7,127 nucleotides of DNA from DASQQQ01 sp036390995 (GTDB taxonomy: Bacteria > Actinomycetota > UBA4738 > HRBIN12): assembly GCA_036390995.1 (NCBI GenBank), contig DASWAT010000194.1:1-7127 (forward strand). The letters run 5' to 3'. How positions within the stretch are numbered: position 1 is the stretch's first letter; each line of letters opens with the position of its first letter. The notes beneath the pieces are model-generated. The model did no database searches and was not told the origin of the DNA. It worked only from the letters and a program-made list of their open reading frames with translations. Position numbers and translations under genes: made by a program. Shown here piece by piece: positions 1 through 6,106 of this stretch.

Positions 1-335
1 ATCCCCATCGCGCCTTCGATGGTGATGGCCAGCGCGAACGTGAGGAGCACCGACATCGACACCGGCGCGGTCCGGATCCTGGCGATCAGCCCACGGTAGA
101 CGAGCCACCCCAGGGCGAACATCACGGGCGTGGTGATGACGGATGCCAGCAGCGGATCCAGGCCGAGATGCGTCCACAGCTCGTACGTGAGCATGCCGGC
201 CAGTACCAGGAACGCGCCGTGAGCGACGTTGATGATCCCCATCACGCCGAAGATCAGAGTGAGCCCCGAGGCCAGCAGGGCGTACACCCCCCCGATCAGC
301 AGTCCGAGCAGGATGGTCTGGAGGAGATGCGTCAC
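1..335 (-). CDS. livH: Branched-chain amino acid-type ABC transporter permease LivH, N-terminal part (runs off the window)
   Basis: One of the two membrane permeases of a Liv-type (HAAT family) ABC importer, moving amino acids or related small acids delivered by the binding protein. Only the first 111 codons are present; the family is usually about 290 residues, so roughly two thirds lies beyond position 1. The protein opens with a hydrophobic helix at residues 4-30 and carries the LivH-type block GVYALLASG (15-23) followed by LIFGVMGIINVAHG (27-40), a hallmark of this permease family. A further hydrophobic stretch covers about residues 62-80. I chose the GTG at 335-333 because the nearby ATG (351-349 region) hits a stop after three codons; a GAGGG at 344-340 lies 4 bases upstream. 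It follows the binding-protein gene by 108 bases containing a strong hairpin. Family assignment is firm; transported substrate is unknown. Confidence 0.9.
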   Translation of the reverse strand, partial: MTHLLQTILLGLLIGGVYALLASGLTLIFGVMGIINVAHGAFLVLAGMLTYELWTHLGLDPLLASVITTPVMFALGWLVYRGLIARIRTAPVSMSVLLTFALAITIEGAMG

Positions 336-394
336 CGGTCCCTCATCGCGTCGTCCCTCTCGTGTTCCATCGCCGCCCCGGCTTGCGTTTGGGC

Positions 395-431
395 TCCCGG
401 CGGGGCCCTCGTGCCGAGGGTCCCGCCGGGA
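395..431 (-). other. Strong intercistronic stem-loop between binding-protein and permease genes
   Basis: Positions 396-411 and 415-430 are almost perfectly complementary: 15 of 16 pairs, nearly all G-C, closed by a 3-base loop at 412-414. The T-A pair 395/431 extends the stem to 17 positions. The single defect is 405/421, which is C-A in the minus-strand transcript. The stem starts 12 bases after the binding-protein stop codon and ends about 60 bases before the livH start. No T-run follows it on either strand, so it is not a canonical Rho-independent terminator. The position suits a 3'-end-protecting or partial-termination element that leaves more binding protein than permease, as known for binding-protein transport operons. 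That role is inferred. Confidence 0.75.
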
Positions 432-443
432 ACGCCTGGATCC

Positions 444-1670
444 CTACGATGACCAGTCCGGCTTCGGGTTCACGATCGTGTCGCTGGTTGCGAGCTCCTG
501 TGGAAGCACGATCTGTGACTCGCCGCTCTGCCACTGCGCGAGAAGGAAGGCTTGCTGTGGCGCCCCGGTCTCGTCCCACGAGAGCGTTCCGAGGATCGTG
601 TCCACCGAGTTCGAGTGGAGCCAGTCCTTGATCTTCCCCTGATCGATCGCACCCGCGGCCTCGACCCCCGCCTGTAGCACCTGGGCCGCGGCGAACGCAT
701 CGGCTGCGTCCTCCGCCGGCAGCTGCCCGTACTTCTGCTGGTACCGGTCGACGAACTCCTTGTTCATGGGCGTCCCGGCCGCCGCGCTCCAGCTCACCGC
801 GTAGAAGATGCCCTCGGTGTTCGGCAGCCCGATGGCGCTGGAGAACTGGTCGCTGTTCGACGGCGCCGAGGTCTCGAACAGGATCGACGGGTTGTAGCCC
901 GCCTTCTGGAACGACCGGATGATGCCGATCCCGTCCTCGAAGACGGCGCCCTCGGCCACGAGCTCCGCGCCGCTCGCCTTGATGTCGCTGGCGATCGTGT
1001 CGAAGTTGCTCGTATCGGGCGGGTACACGGTCTTGTAGACGGTCTTGATCCCACCCGCCTCGAGCTGTGCCCGGATGCCGTCGATGACCGGCTGCGTGAA
1101 CGGGTCGTCCTGGGTCGGGTAGGCGGCCGTCTTCGGCTGCTGGTCCGCCGGAAGGCCCAGCACCCATTGCGCGAACAGGTCCCCCTGGTGAGGCGCCGTA
1201 GCCTGCTGGGCGAAGAACAGGTACTCGAAACCCCGGCTGAACATGTCGGGCGCGCCGCCCGCCGGCTCCACGTACACCATCTTGTTCTTCTCGGCCACCG
1301 CCGAGGCCGGCAGGTTCAGCAGCGACGAGAAGGTCCCGAGCAACAGGTCCACCTTGTCCTGGCTGATCAGCCGGTTGTAGTCCGAGACGATCGTGTTCTG
1401 ATCGCTCGCATCATCGACGATCTTCAGCTCGACCTGCCTCCCCAACAGGCCGCCGCTCTCGTTCGTGAGCTCGGACCAGACCTCGTACCCGCGCTTGGCC
1501 TCGCCGCCGGGCTGCGAGAAGTCACCCGTGAGCGGCAGCGAGATGCCGATCGTGATCGGCTCGCTGGAGCTCGCGTTGCCGCCTCCACCACCGTTGCCGT
1601 TGTCGCTGCAGGCGGCGGCCACCAGAAGCAGCACCCCGATCGCAGCAGCGGCCCCTCGTCGGATCCTCAT
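444..1670 (-). CDS. ABC transporter substrate-binding lipoprotein, Liv/HAAT type (Peripla_BP_6 fold)
   Basis: Extracytoplasmic solute receptor, 408 aa, a normal length for the family. Residues 1-21 form a lipoprotein signal: basic MRIRR, a hydrophobic core, then VAAAC with the lipidated cysteine at 21. A flexible Gly/Ser/Asn linker (22-37) tethers the domain. The mature part opens with ITIGISLPLTGDFSQPG, the typical first strand and ligand loop of type I periplasmic binding proteins, and continues with GLLGRQVELKIVDD and an LLGTFSS segment as in LivJ/LivK relatives. I start at the ATG at 1670 rather than the ATG 21 bases upstream, because GGAGG at 1683-1679 sits 8 bases before it and the signal peptide begins there. 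It lies 151 bases after the E2 gene and precedes livH. The fold and role are clear; the ligand (branched-chain amino acid, other amino acid or small organic acid) is not readable. Confidence 0.9.
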   Translation of the reverse strand: MRIRRGAAAAIGVLLLVAAACSDNGNGGGGGNASSSEPITIGISLPLTGDFSQPGGEAKRGYEVWSELTNESGGLLGRQVELKIVDDASDQNTIVSDYNRLISQDKVDLLLGTFSSLLNLPASAVAEKNKMVYVEPAGGAPDMFSRGFEYLFFAQQATAPHQGDLFAQWVLGLPADQQPKTAAYPTQDDPFTQPVIDGIRAQLEAGGIKTVYKTVYPPDTSNFDTIASDIKASGAELVAEGAVFEDGIGIIRSFQKAGYNPSILFETSAPSNSDQFSSAIGLPNTEGIFYAVSWSAAAGTPMNKEFVDRYQQKYGQLPAEDAADAFAAAQVLQAGVEAAGAIDQGKIKDWLHSNSVDTILGTLSWDETGAPQQAFLLAQWQSGESQIVLPQELATSDTIVNPKPDWSS

Positions 1671-1770
1671 CGTCTCCCCCTCCGTTAACAACGTCAGCCG
1701 ATTGCCCCCGACACGCCGAACCAGATCGATCCCCGTATCCCCCCTTCCCCGCTTCCGGACCGATCCCGCA

Positions 1771-1788
1771 CCGGGCCGCTAGGCCCGG
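1771..1788 (-). other. GC-rich hairpin in the gap between E2 and the binding-protein gene
   Basis: Positions 1771-1777 and 1782-1788 are perfect 7-base inverted repeats (CCGGGCC / GGCCCGG) around a 4-base loop. The loop contains the TAG stop of an 11-codon ORF (1814-1779). No T-run follows on the minus strand, so it is not a standard intrinsic terminator. It lies 33 bases after the E2 stop and may separate the dehydrogenase and transporter transcripts or tune read-through; that is inference. Confidence 0.5.
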
Positions 1789-1814
1789 AGTCGCGCATCG
1801 GCCAGCTCGTCCAT
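1779..1814 (-). CDS. Possible 11-residue leader-like ORF between E2 and the binding-protein gene
   Basis: An ATG at 1814 opens an 11-codon frame, MDELADARLRA, ending at a TAG that falls in the loop of the hairpin at 1771-1788. A GAGGG lies about 4 bases upstream of the ATG, immediately after the E2 stop codon. It could be a coupled leader peptide, a decayed scrap of a longer gene, or chance. It shows no run of a single amino acid that would suggest classical attenuation. There is no family match I recognise, so it is listed with low confidence. Confidence 0.15.
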   Translation of the reverse strand: MDELADARLRA

Positions 1815-1821
1815 CGCACCC

Positions 1822-2913
1822 TCACGTCATCAACCCAAGCGGTTCCTCGACGAGGTCGGCGAGCGTTGCCAGGAACCTCGCGGCTCGAGCCCCGTCGAGC
1901 ACCCGGTGGTCGCAGGACAGGGCGAGGCTCATGCCCGGACGCACCACCGCGCTGCCCTTTACCGCCATGACGCGTTCGGTGACACGGCCCACGGCGAGGA
2001 CCGCCGCCTGTGGTGCGTTCACGATGGCCGCGAACCCGTCCACGCCGTACATGCCGAGGTTGCTCACCGTGAACGTCCCGCCGGCGACGTCCTCGGGGCG
2101 CACCGCGCCCGAGCGGGCCCGGGCAACCAGATCGGTTCGCGCGTTCGCGATCTCGCCCACCCCCAGCCGGTCCGCCCCCTGAACGACCGGCACGACGAGC
2201 CCCTCCTCGACGGCGACCGCGATCCCCACGTTCACGTCGTTGCACTGCACGATCCGGCCGTCGTCCCATCTGGCGTTGGCTTCCGGATGCCGCCGAAGGG
2301 CCCTCGCGGTGAGCCAGACCAGCAGGTCCGTCAGGGTTACGCCCTCGACCAGCGCCGCCCGCCACGCCGTGAGACGGCTCGCGTCGACGTCGCGGAACAG
2401 GTAGAAGTGGGGGGCCGAGGTCCATGAGGTCGTGACCCGCTCCGCCATCCGGAGCCACACCGGGCCGGGCACGATCGTGCCCTCCGAGCTCTTCCCGTCC
2501 GATCCCCCGCCGCGAGCCGCGATCGCCGCGTCGATGTCGCCCGCGGTCACCGCACCTCCGGGGCCGGTGCCTCCGACCTGCCCCAGGTCGATGCCGACCT
2601 CCTTCGCGCGCCGCCTGGCAAGGGGCGAGGCCGGTAGCGGACCGGCTGCAGCCACCTCCGGAGGGGGCTGCTCGCCGGGGGCGAGGATGAGCGCGATGAC
2701 CTGCCCCACCGGGACGTCCTGGCCCTCCGACGCACGCACCCGGGCCAGCACCCCCGAGGCGGGGGCCTCGATCGCCACGGTCACCTTGTCCGTCTCGATC
2801 TCGAGGAGCGGCTCTCCCTGCGAGATTTCCTGGCCCTCGGACCGCATCCACTCCACGATCCGGCCGGTCTCCTGGGCCACGCCGAGCGCCGGCATGATGA
2901 CCTCGGTGGCCAC
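1822..2913 (-). CDS. Dihydrolipoamide acyltransferase (E2) of a 2-oxo acid dehydrogenase complex
   Basis: Core E2 enzyme, 363 aa: takes the acyl group from E1 on its swinging lipoyl arm and passes it to CoA. Domains in order: a lipoyl domain at 1-78 with the lipoylated lysine K43 in ETDKVTV; a short Pro/Ala linker; a peripheral-subunit-binding domain at about 95-131 (SPLARRRAKEVGIDL then GTGPGG); and the catalytic domain from about 150, with TFTVSNLGMYG (280-290) and the active-site motif DHRVLDG, giving H336 and D340. One lipoyl domain and a short linker make it a compact E2. The binding domain has Ala where many E2s have Arg after the second GG. The start is GTG at 2913, with GGGGAGG at 2928-2922, 8 bases upstream. 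It begins 3 bases after the stop of the mini-ORF, so translation is probably coupled. Function is firm; acyl specificity is not. No E3 gene is in view. Confidence 0.92.
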   Translation of the reverse strand: MATEVIMPALGVAQETGRIVEWMRSEGQEISQGEPLLEIETDKVTVAIEAPASGVLARVRASEGQDVPVGQVIALILAPGEQPPPEVAAAGPLPASPLARRRAKEVGIDLGQVGGTGPGGAVTAGDIDAAIAARGGGSDGKSSEGTIVPGPVWLRMAERVTTSWTSAPHFYLFRDVDASRLTAWRAALVEGVTLTDLLVWLTARALRRHPEANARWDDGRIVQCNDVNVGIAVAVEEGLVVPVVQGADRLGVGEIANARTDLVARARSGAVRPEDVAGGTFTVSNLGMYGVDGFAAIVNAPQAAVLAVGRVTERVMAVKGSAVVRPGMSLALSCDHRVLDGARAARFLATLADLVEEPLGLMT

Positions 2914-2916
2914 CCG

Positions 2917-3198
2917 CTATGCCTCCCCGTCCTCGCCGGCATCCACCGCGACCACGGCGTGCGCCCCCCGAGCGGCCTCCGCGGCGCGGCGGGCGCCGTT
3001 GCGGTGCGACTCGAGGGCACGCAGCACGGGGATCTCGGTGACGTCCGCGCCCACGGGATCTCGCTCCAGGCCGCGCTCGGCCAGCTCGACCCTGATCTTG
3101 TGGGCCACGTCGCCGGCCTGGTCGAGCCGTTCGTAGTCGACCCGCTGCTCCCAGTCGACCGCCATCACGCCCCAGGACTTGGCACGGTTCCCACCCAT
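2917..3198 (-). pseudogene. 93-aa ORF, probable internally deleted remnant of an M24 (Xaa-Pro peptidase-like) gene
   Basis: Residues 12-25 (MAVDWEQRVDYERL) look like the N-terminus of a group of M24 metallopeptidase-family proteins (Xaa-Pro peptidase/DddP-annotated relatives), which typically open with VDWE-R-DF-RL. Residues 30-62 (DVAHKIRVELAERGL, then PVGADVTEIPVL) look like a segment found well over 100 residues in, in the same proteins, of the type ARKI-LEE-G-PLGVDV-EPP-L. The intervening part, the rest of the N-terminal domain and the whole catalytic pita-bread domain with its metal ligands are missing. The tail (63-93) is Ala-rich and I recognise nothing in it; the other two frames do not restore the family there. 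The frame is intact, starting 7 bases after E1 beta and stopping 3 bases before E2. The resemblance is from memory of the family, not a search. The alternative is a genuine small protein of unknown role. Confidence 0.5.
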
Positions 3199-3205
3199 CG
3201 CGGAC

Positions 3206-4231
3206 TCACTCTCCTCTCCCGCACAGCTCCCGGGCCACCGACGCCACCCGTTCCGGCGTCGGAACCGTCAGGTCCTCCAGCGCGGGCGAGAACGGGATCG
3301 GCACGTCCATCGCTCCCATGCGGCGAACGGGGGCATCGAGGTGGTAGAAGGCGCCCTCACCGATCACCGAGGCCAGCTCCGAGGTGGCCCCGTACCGTCC
3401 GTAGCCCTCGTCGACGACGATGGCGCGGCCGGTCTTCTTCGCCGACCCGACCAGAGCCTGGGCGTCCAGCGGGAACAGCGTCCGCGGGTCGACGACCTCG
3501 GCACCGATGCCGTCCTCCAGCAGCAGGTCGGCGGCGGCGAGCGCCACCTGCACCATGCTGCTGATGGCCACGATCGTGACGTCGGAGCCCTCCCGCTTGA
3601 CCTCCGCCACGCCGAGGGGGATCACGTACTCCCTTTCCGGCACCGGTCCTCGGGTCTGGTAGTCCATCTTGTCCTCGAAGACGATCACCGGGTTGTCGTC
3701 GCGGATCGCCGTCTTCAGCAGCCCCTTCGCGTCGTAGGGGGAGGAAGGCATCGCGACCTTCAGGCCGGGCACGTGGCTCACCCATGCGTGGAGGCTCTGA
3801 CTGTGCTGGGCGGCCGAGCGACGGGTCGCTCCCAGCGTCGTGCGCACCACCATGGGCACCTTGAGCTTGCCGCCGGACATGTAGTGCACCTTCGCGGCCT
3901 GGTTCACCACCTGGTCCATCGCCAGCGTCATGAAGTCGCCGAACATGATGTCGACGACCGGGCGCATCCCCGTCATCGCGGCGCCGACGGCGAGGCCCGT
4001 GATGCCGGCCTCGGAGATCGGGGAATCCTTCACGCGCTCGGGCCCGAACTCCTCGACCAGGCCGGACAGGACCTTGAAGGGCGTACCGGCTTCGGCGACA
4101 TCCTCACCCACGACGAACACGCGCTCGTCGCGGCGGAGCTCCTCGGCCAGCGCCTCGTTGATGGCCTGCGACAGGGTGAGCTCGCGAACACGTGCCTCCG
4201 TCTCCACCCCGACCCCGCTAGGCATAGACAT
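3206..4231 (-). CDS. 2-oxo acid (acetoin/pyruvate-type) dehydrogenase E1 component, beta subunit
   Basis: Pairs with E1 alpha to form the thiamine-diphosphate-dependent decarboxylase. The protein is 341 aa, close to the usual 325-340. The N-terminal transketolase-type pyrimidine domain has GEDVAEAGTPFK (42-53), RVKDSPISEAG with the cofactor-activating glutamate E74, and the AQHSQS block with active-site H143. The segment PGLKVAMPSSPYDAKGLL and the C-terminal domain (VVDEGYGRYG, then MDVPIPFSPALE) are complete. The wording is nearer to acetoin dehydrogenase AcoB than to branched-chain E1 beta, judged by eye. I start at the ATG at 4231 because GGAGGT at 4245-4240 lies 8 bases upstream; ATG 4225 and GTG 4207 are alternatives. 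Residues upstream of 4231 in the open frame are low-complexity Arg/Ser and belong to E1 alpha's shadow. It overlaps E1 alpha by 14 bases. Family is sure, substrate unsure. Confidence 0.92.
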   Translation of the reverse strand: MSMPSGVGVETEARVRELTLSQAINEALAEELRRDERVFVVGEDVAEAGTPFKVLSGLVEEFGPERVKDSPISEAGITGLAVGAAMTGMRPVVDIMFGDFMTLAMDQVVNQAAKVHYMSGGKLKVPMVVRTTLGATRRSAAQHSQSLHAWVSHVPGLKVAMPSSPYDAKGLLKTAIRDDNPVIVFEDKMDYQTRGPVPEREYVIPLGVAEVKREGSDVTIVAISSMVQVALAAADLLLEDGIGAEVVDPRTLFPLDAQALVGSAKKTGRAIVVDEGYGRYGATSELASVIGEGAFYHLDAPVRRMGAMDVPIPFSPALEDLTVPTPERVASVARELCGRGE

Positions 4232-5228
4232 CCTCGTCCACCTCCGACGGGTCGGGGAACGGCGCGTCCAGGCCGAACCGCTCGCCCTCCTCCACCTCGC
4301 GAGCGACGCGCTCCTCCACTGCGGCAAGTCCGCCGTCGTCGGCGATCCCGGACTCGCGCATCCACGCTGCAAGCAGGGCGACGGGATCGCGCAGCGACTT
4401 CCACTCCTCCTCCTCCTCCTTCGAGCGGTAGTAGGAGCGGTCGACGTCCCCGACATGGTGCCCGAAGTACCGGTAGGTGCGGCACTCGAGGAAGGCCGCG
4501 CCGTCGCCCCGGCGGGCCCGGTCGACGGCGCGGCGGGCGGAGGCGTACACGGCCCGCACGTCCTGGCCGTCCACCACCTCCGACGGGATGCCGAACGCCT
4601 CCGCCCGCGCAGTGATCTCCCCCGCCGTCGTCTCCAGGTAGTGCGTGTACTCGTTGTAGAGGTTGTTCTCGCAGACGTAGAGCACCGGGAGCTTCCAGAG
4701 CGCGGCCATGTTCATGACCTCGTAGAGAACGCCCTGCCCCAGGGCGCCCTCGCCGAAGAAGCACACCGCCACCTGGTCGGTGCCGCGCATCTGGGCAGAC
4801 AGCGCGGCGCCCGTGGCGATGCCGGCGCTGCCGGCCACGATGGCGTTCGCTCCCAGGTTGCCGGTGTCGGGATCGGCGATGTGCATCGACCCGCCCTTGC
4901 CCCGGCAGTACCCCGCTTCCCTGCCGAGGAGCTCCGCGAACATCCGGTCCACGGAGGCTCCCTTGGCCAGGCAATGCCCGTGCCCCCGGTGGGTGCTGGT
5001 GATGTAGTCCTCGCGCCGAAGGGCGCTGCAGACGCCGACAGCGACGGCCTCCTGGCCAACGTACAGGTGGGCAAGGCCGGGCATCTTCGCCGACAGGTAC
5101 AGCTGGTTCACGTGCCGCTCGAACAGCCGGATCCGCAACATCTGCTCGTACATGGCCAGGGCCTGGTCGGACGAGACCGCGACCTCCGCCGGCGCCGTAG
5201 CCACCTGCCCCCGCGCGCGATCGCTCAC
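4218..5228 (-). CDS. 2-oxo acid (acetoin/pyruvate-type) dehydrogenase E1 component, alpha subunit
   Basis: Thiamine-diphosphate-binding subunit, 336 aa. Visible landmarks: LYVGQEAVAVG (55-65); STHRGHGHCLAKG (78-90), with the histidines that line the active site; GYCRGKGGSMHIAD (106-119), characteristic of the pyruvate/acetoin-type E1 alpha; and the cofactor motif from G159-E160-G161 to N188-N189. The motif reads GEG rather than the common GDG; GEG is also known in branched-chain E1 alpha proteins, so Mg binding should be intact. Near the C-terminus is YRYFGHHVGD and a five-glutamate run encoded by five GAG codons (4418-4404). The start GTG at 5228 overlaps the previous gene's TGA in a GTGA junction; the ribosome site there is weak, so coupled translation is likely. 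GTG 5204 is an alternative. By eye it is closest to AcoA. Long upstream residues in the open frame are not family-like and were dropped. Confidence 0.92.
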   Translation of the reverse strand: MSDRARGQVATAPAEVAVSSDQALAMYEQMLRIRLFERHVNQLYLSAKMPGLAHLYVGQEAVAVGVCSALRREDYITSTHRGHGHCLAKGASVDRMFAELLGREAGYCRGKGGSMHIADPDTGNLGANAIVAGSAGIATGAALSAQMRGTDQVAVCFFGEGALGQGVLYEVMNMAALWKLPVLYVCENNLYNEYTHYLETTAGEITARAEAFGIPSEVVDGQDVRAVYASARRAVDRARRGDGAAFLECRTYRYFGHHVGDVDRSYYRSKEEEEEWKSLRDPVALLAAWMRESGIADDGGLAAVEERVAREVEEGERFGLDAPFPDPSEVDEDVYA

Positions 5229-6106
5229 CGGCCGGACCCCGACATCGCCGCGAGCACCTCGAATACCACGGCGAAGTCCTGCTTCTCGAAGCCCATGGCC
5301 CGCGCCGCTGTGAGGTACTCGTTCGTGATCGCGGTGGTGGGCAGGGGGACGTCGAACTCCCGTCCGGCCTCGAGGGCCAAGAGCATGTCCTTCTGCATCA
5401 TGTTCACGTCGAACCACGCGTCCTCCGGCTGACCCAGGACGAAGGGACCGCGGTACTTCACCATCGGAGAGGCGATGACGCTGTTCAGCAGGACCTCCAC
5501 GGCGGTCTCCCGGGCGATGCCGCCCCGCTCGGCCAGGAGCACGCCCTCGCTGAAGGCGAGCATCTGCACCGCCAGGCTGAGGTTCGTGGCGATCTTCATC
5601 AGGACCGCCTGGCCGTTCCCGCCCACGTGGATGACCTTCGGTCCGATGTCCTGCAGGATCGGCCGGGCTCGCTCCACATGCTCCGGCTTGCCGCCCACCA
5701 TGATCGACAGGCGGCCCTCCTCCAGCGTCACCACGCTCCCGGAGACCGGGGCGTCGATCATCCCCGCACCGCGTTCCTCGACCCGCCGGGCCAGCTCCCT
5801 GCTGGCCGCGGGGCTCACCGTGCTCATGTCGATGTAGAGCTTCCCCGGGCCGAGACCTTCGACGATGCCCCCCGGGCCCGCCGTGATCGCCTGCAGCGCG
5901 GTCGTCCCGGTCACCATCGAGATCGTGATCTCAGCAGCCTCCGCGACGGTCCGGGGGCTGTCGGCCAGGGTCAGTCCGTGTTCGACGAGCCAGTCGGCCT
6001 TCGACCGGGTCCGGTTGTAGCCGGTGACCCGGTGCCCCGCGTCCAGCAGGCGCTTCGCGATGCGCCCGCCCATCACGCCGAGCCCGACGAAGCCGACGTC
6101 AGCCAC
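5225..6106 (-). CDS. 3-hydroxyisobutyrate dehydrogenase-family NAD(P)-dependent oxidoreductase
   Basis: Beta-hydroxyacid dehydrogenase, 293 aa, the standard length. It interconverts a short hydroxyacid and its semialdehyde or keto form; candidates are 3-hydroxyisobutyrate, tartronate semialdehyde (GarR/GlxR) or glyoxylate/succinic semialdehyde. The N-terminal Rossmann fold shows VGFVGLGVMGGRIAKRL with the GxGxxG loop at 8-13 and GYNRT after the second strand. DAPVSGS (118-124) is the substrate-binding motif, and GQAVLMKIATN carries the catalytic lysine K171 and N175. Start: GTG at 6106, because AGGAGGG at 6118-6112 lies 5 bases upstream and the Rossmann strand follows at once; the ATG at 6124 would put this ribosome site inside the gene. 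It overlaps the regulator by 8 bases and E1 alpha by 4. The Arg in NRT, which often accompanies NADPH use, hints at NADP(H) but does not prove it. Confidence 0.9.
   Translation of the reverse strand: MADVGFVGLGVMGGRIAKRLLDAGHRVTGYNRTRSKADWLVEHGLTLADSPRTVAEAAEITISMVTGTTALQAITAGPGGIVEGLGPGKLYIDMSTVSPAASRELARRVEERGAGMIDAPVSGSVVTLEEGRLSIMVGGKPEHVERARPILQDIGPKVIHVGGNGQAVLMKIATNLSLAVQMLAFSEGVLLAERGGIARETAVEVLLNSVIASPMVKYRGPFVLGQPEDAWFDVNMMQKDMLLALEAGREFDVPLPTTAITNEYLTAARAMGFEKQDFAVVFEVLAAMSGSGR

Larger units (their letters stand above)
1671..1821 (-). promoter_or_regulatory. 151-base leader/intergenic region upstream of the transporter genes
   Basis: This is the only gap above 10 bases between the GntR gene and the binding protein, so an internal promoter or transcript boundary is plausible. 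I do not see a convincing -35/-10 pair. What is visible on the minus strand: the hairpin at 1788-1771; a G-rich tract (runs of 4, 6 and 4 G at 1750-1747, 1744-1739 and 1734-1731); a short dyad, CGTT-GTT-AACG, at 1693-1683 touching the ribosome site; and the strong ribosome site GGAGG at 1683-1679, 8 bases before the ATG. Any regulatory role is inferred from position. Confidence 0.3.

Noticed and set aside
395..431. Calling the strong hairpin a Rho-independent terminator
   Set aside because: No T-run follows the stem on the minus strand (the next bases are AGCCCAAACG), and livH continues the operon just downstream.
1694..2851. 385-residue minus-strand open frame overlapping E2
   Set aside because: It is a shadow frame of E2 with Gly/Arg-rich low-complexity content; the E2 frame carries all domains and motifs.
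4404..4418. Five-copy CTC/GAG triplet repeat
   Set aside because: It simply encodes a run of five glutamates in an acidic, solvent-exposed part of E1 alpha, in a family where this segment is often charged.
3930..5432. 500-residue open frame on the plus strand opposite E1 alpha and E1 beta
   Set aside because: It lies antisense to two clear enzyme genes, has Arg/His/Pro-rich composition and no recognisable domain. Long antisense frames are expected in GC-rich coding DNA.
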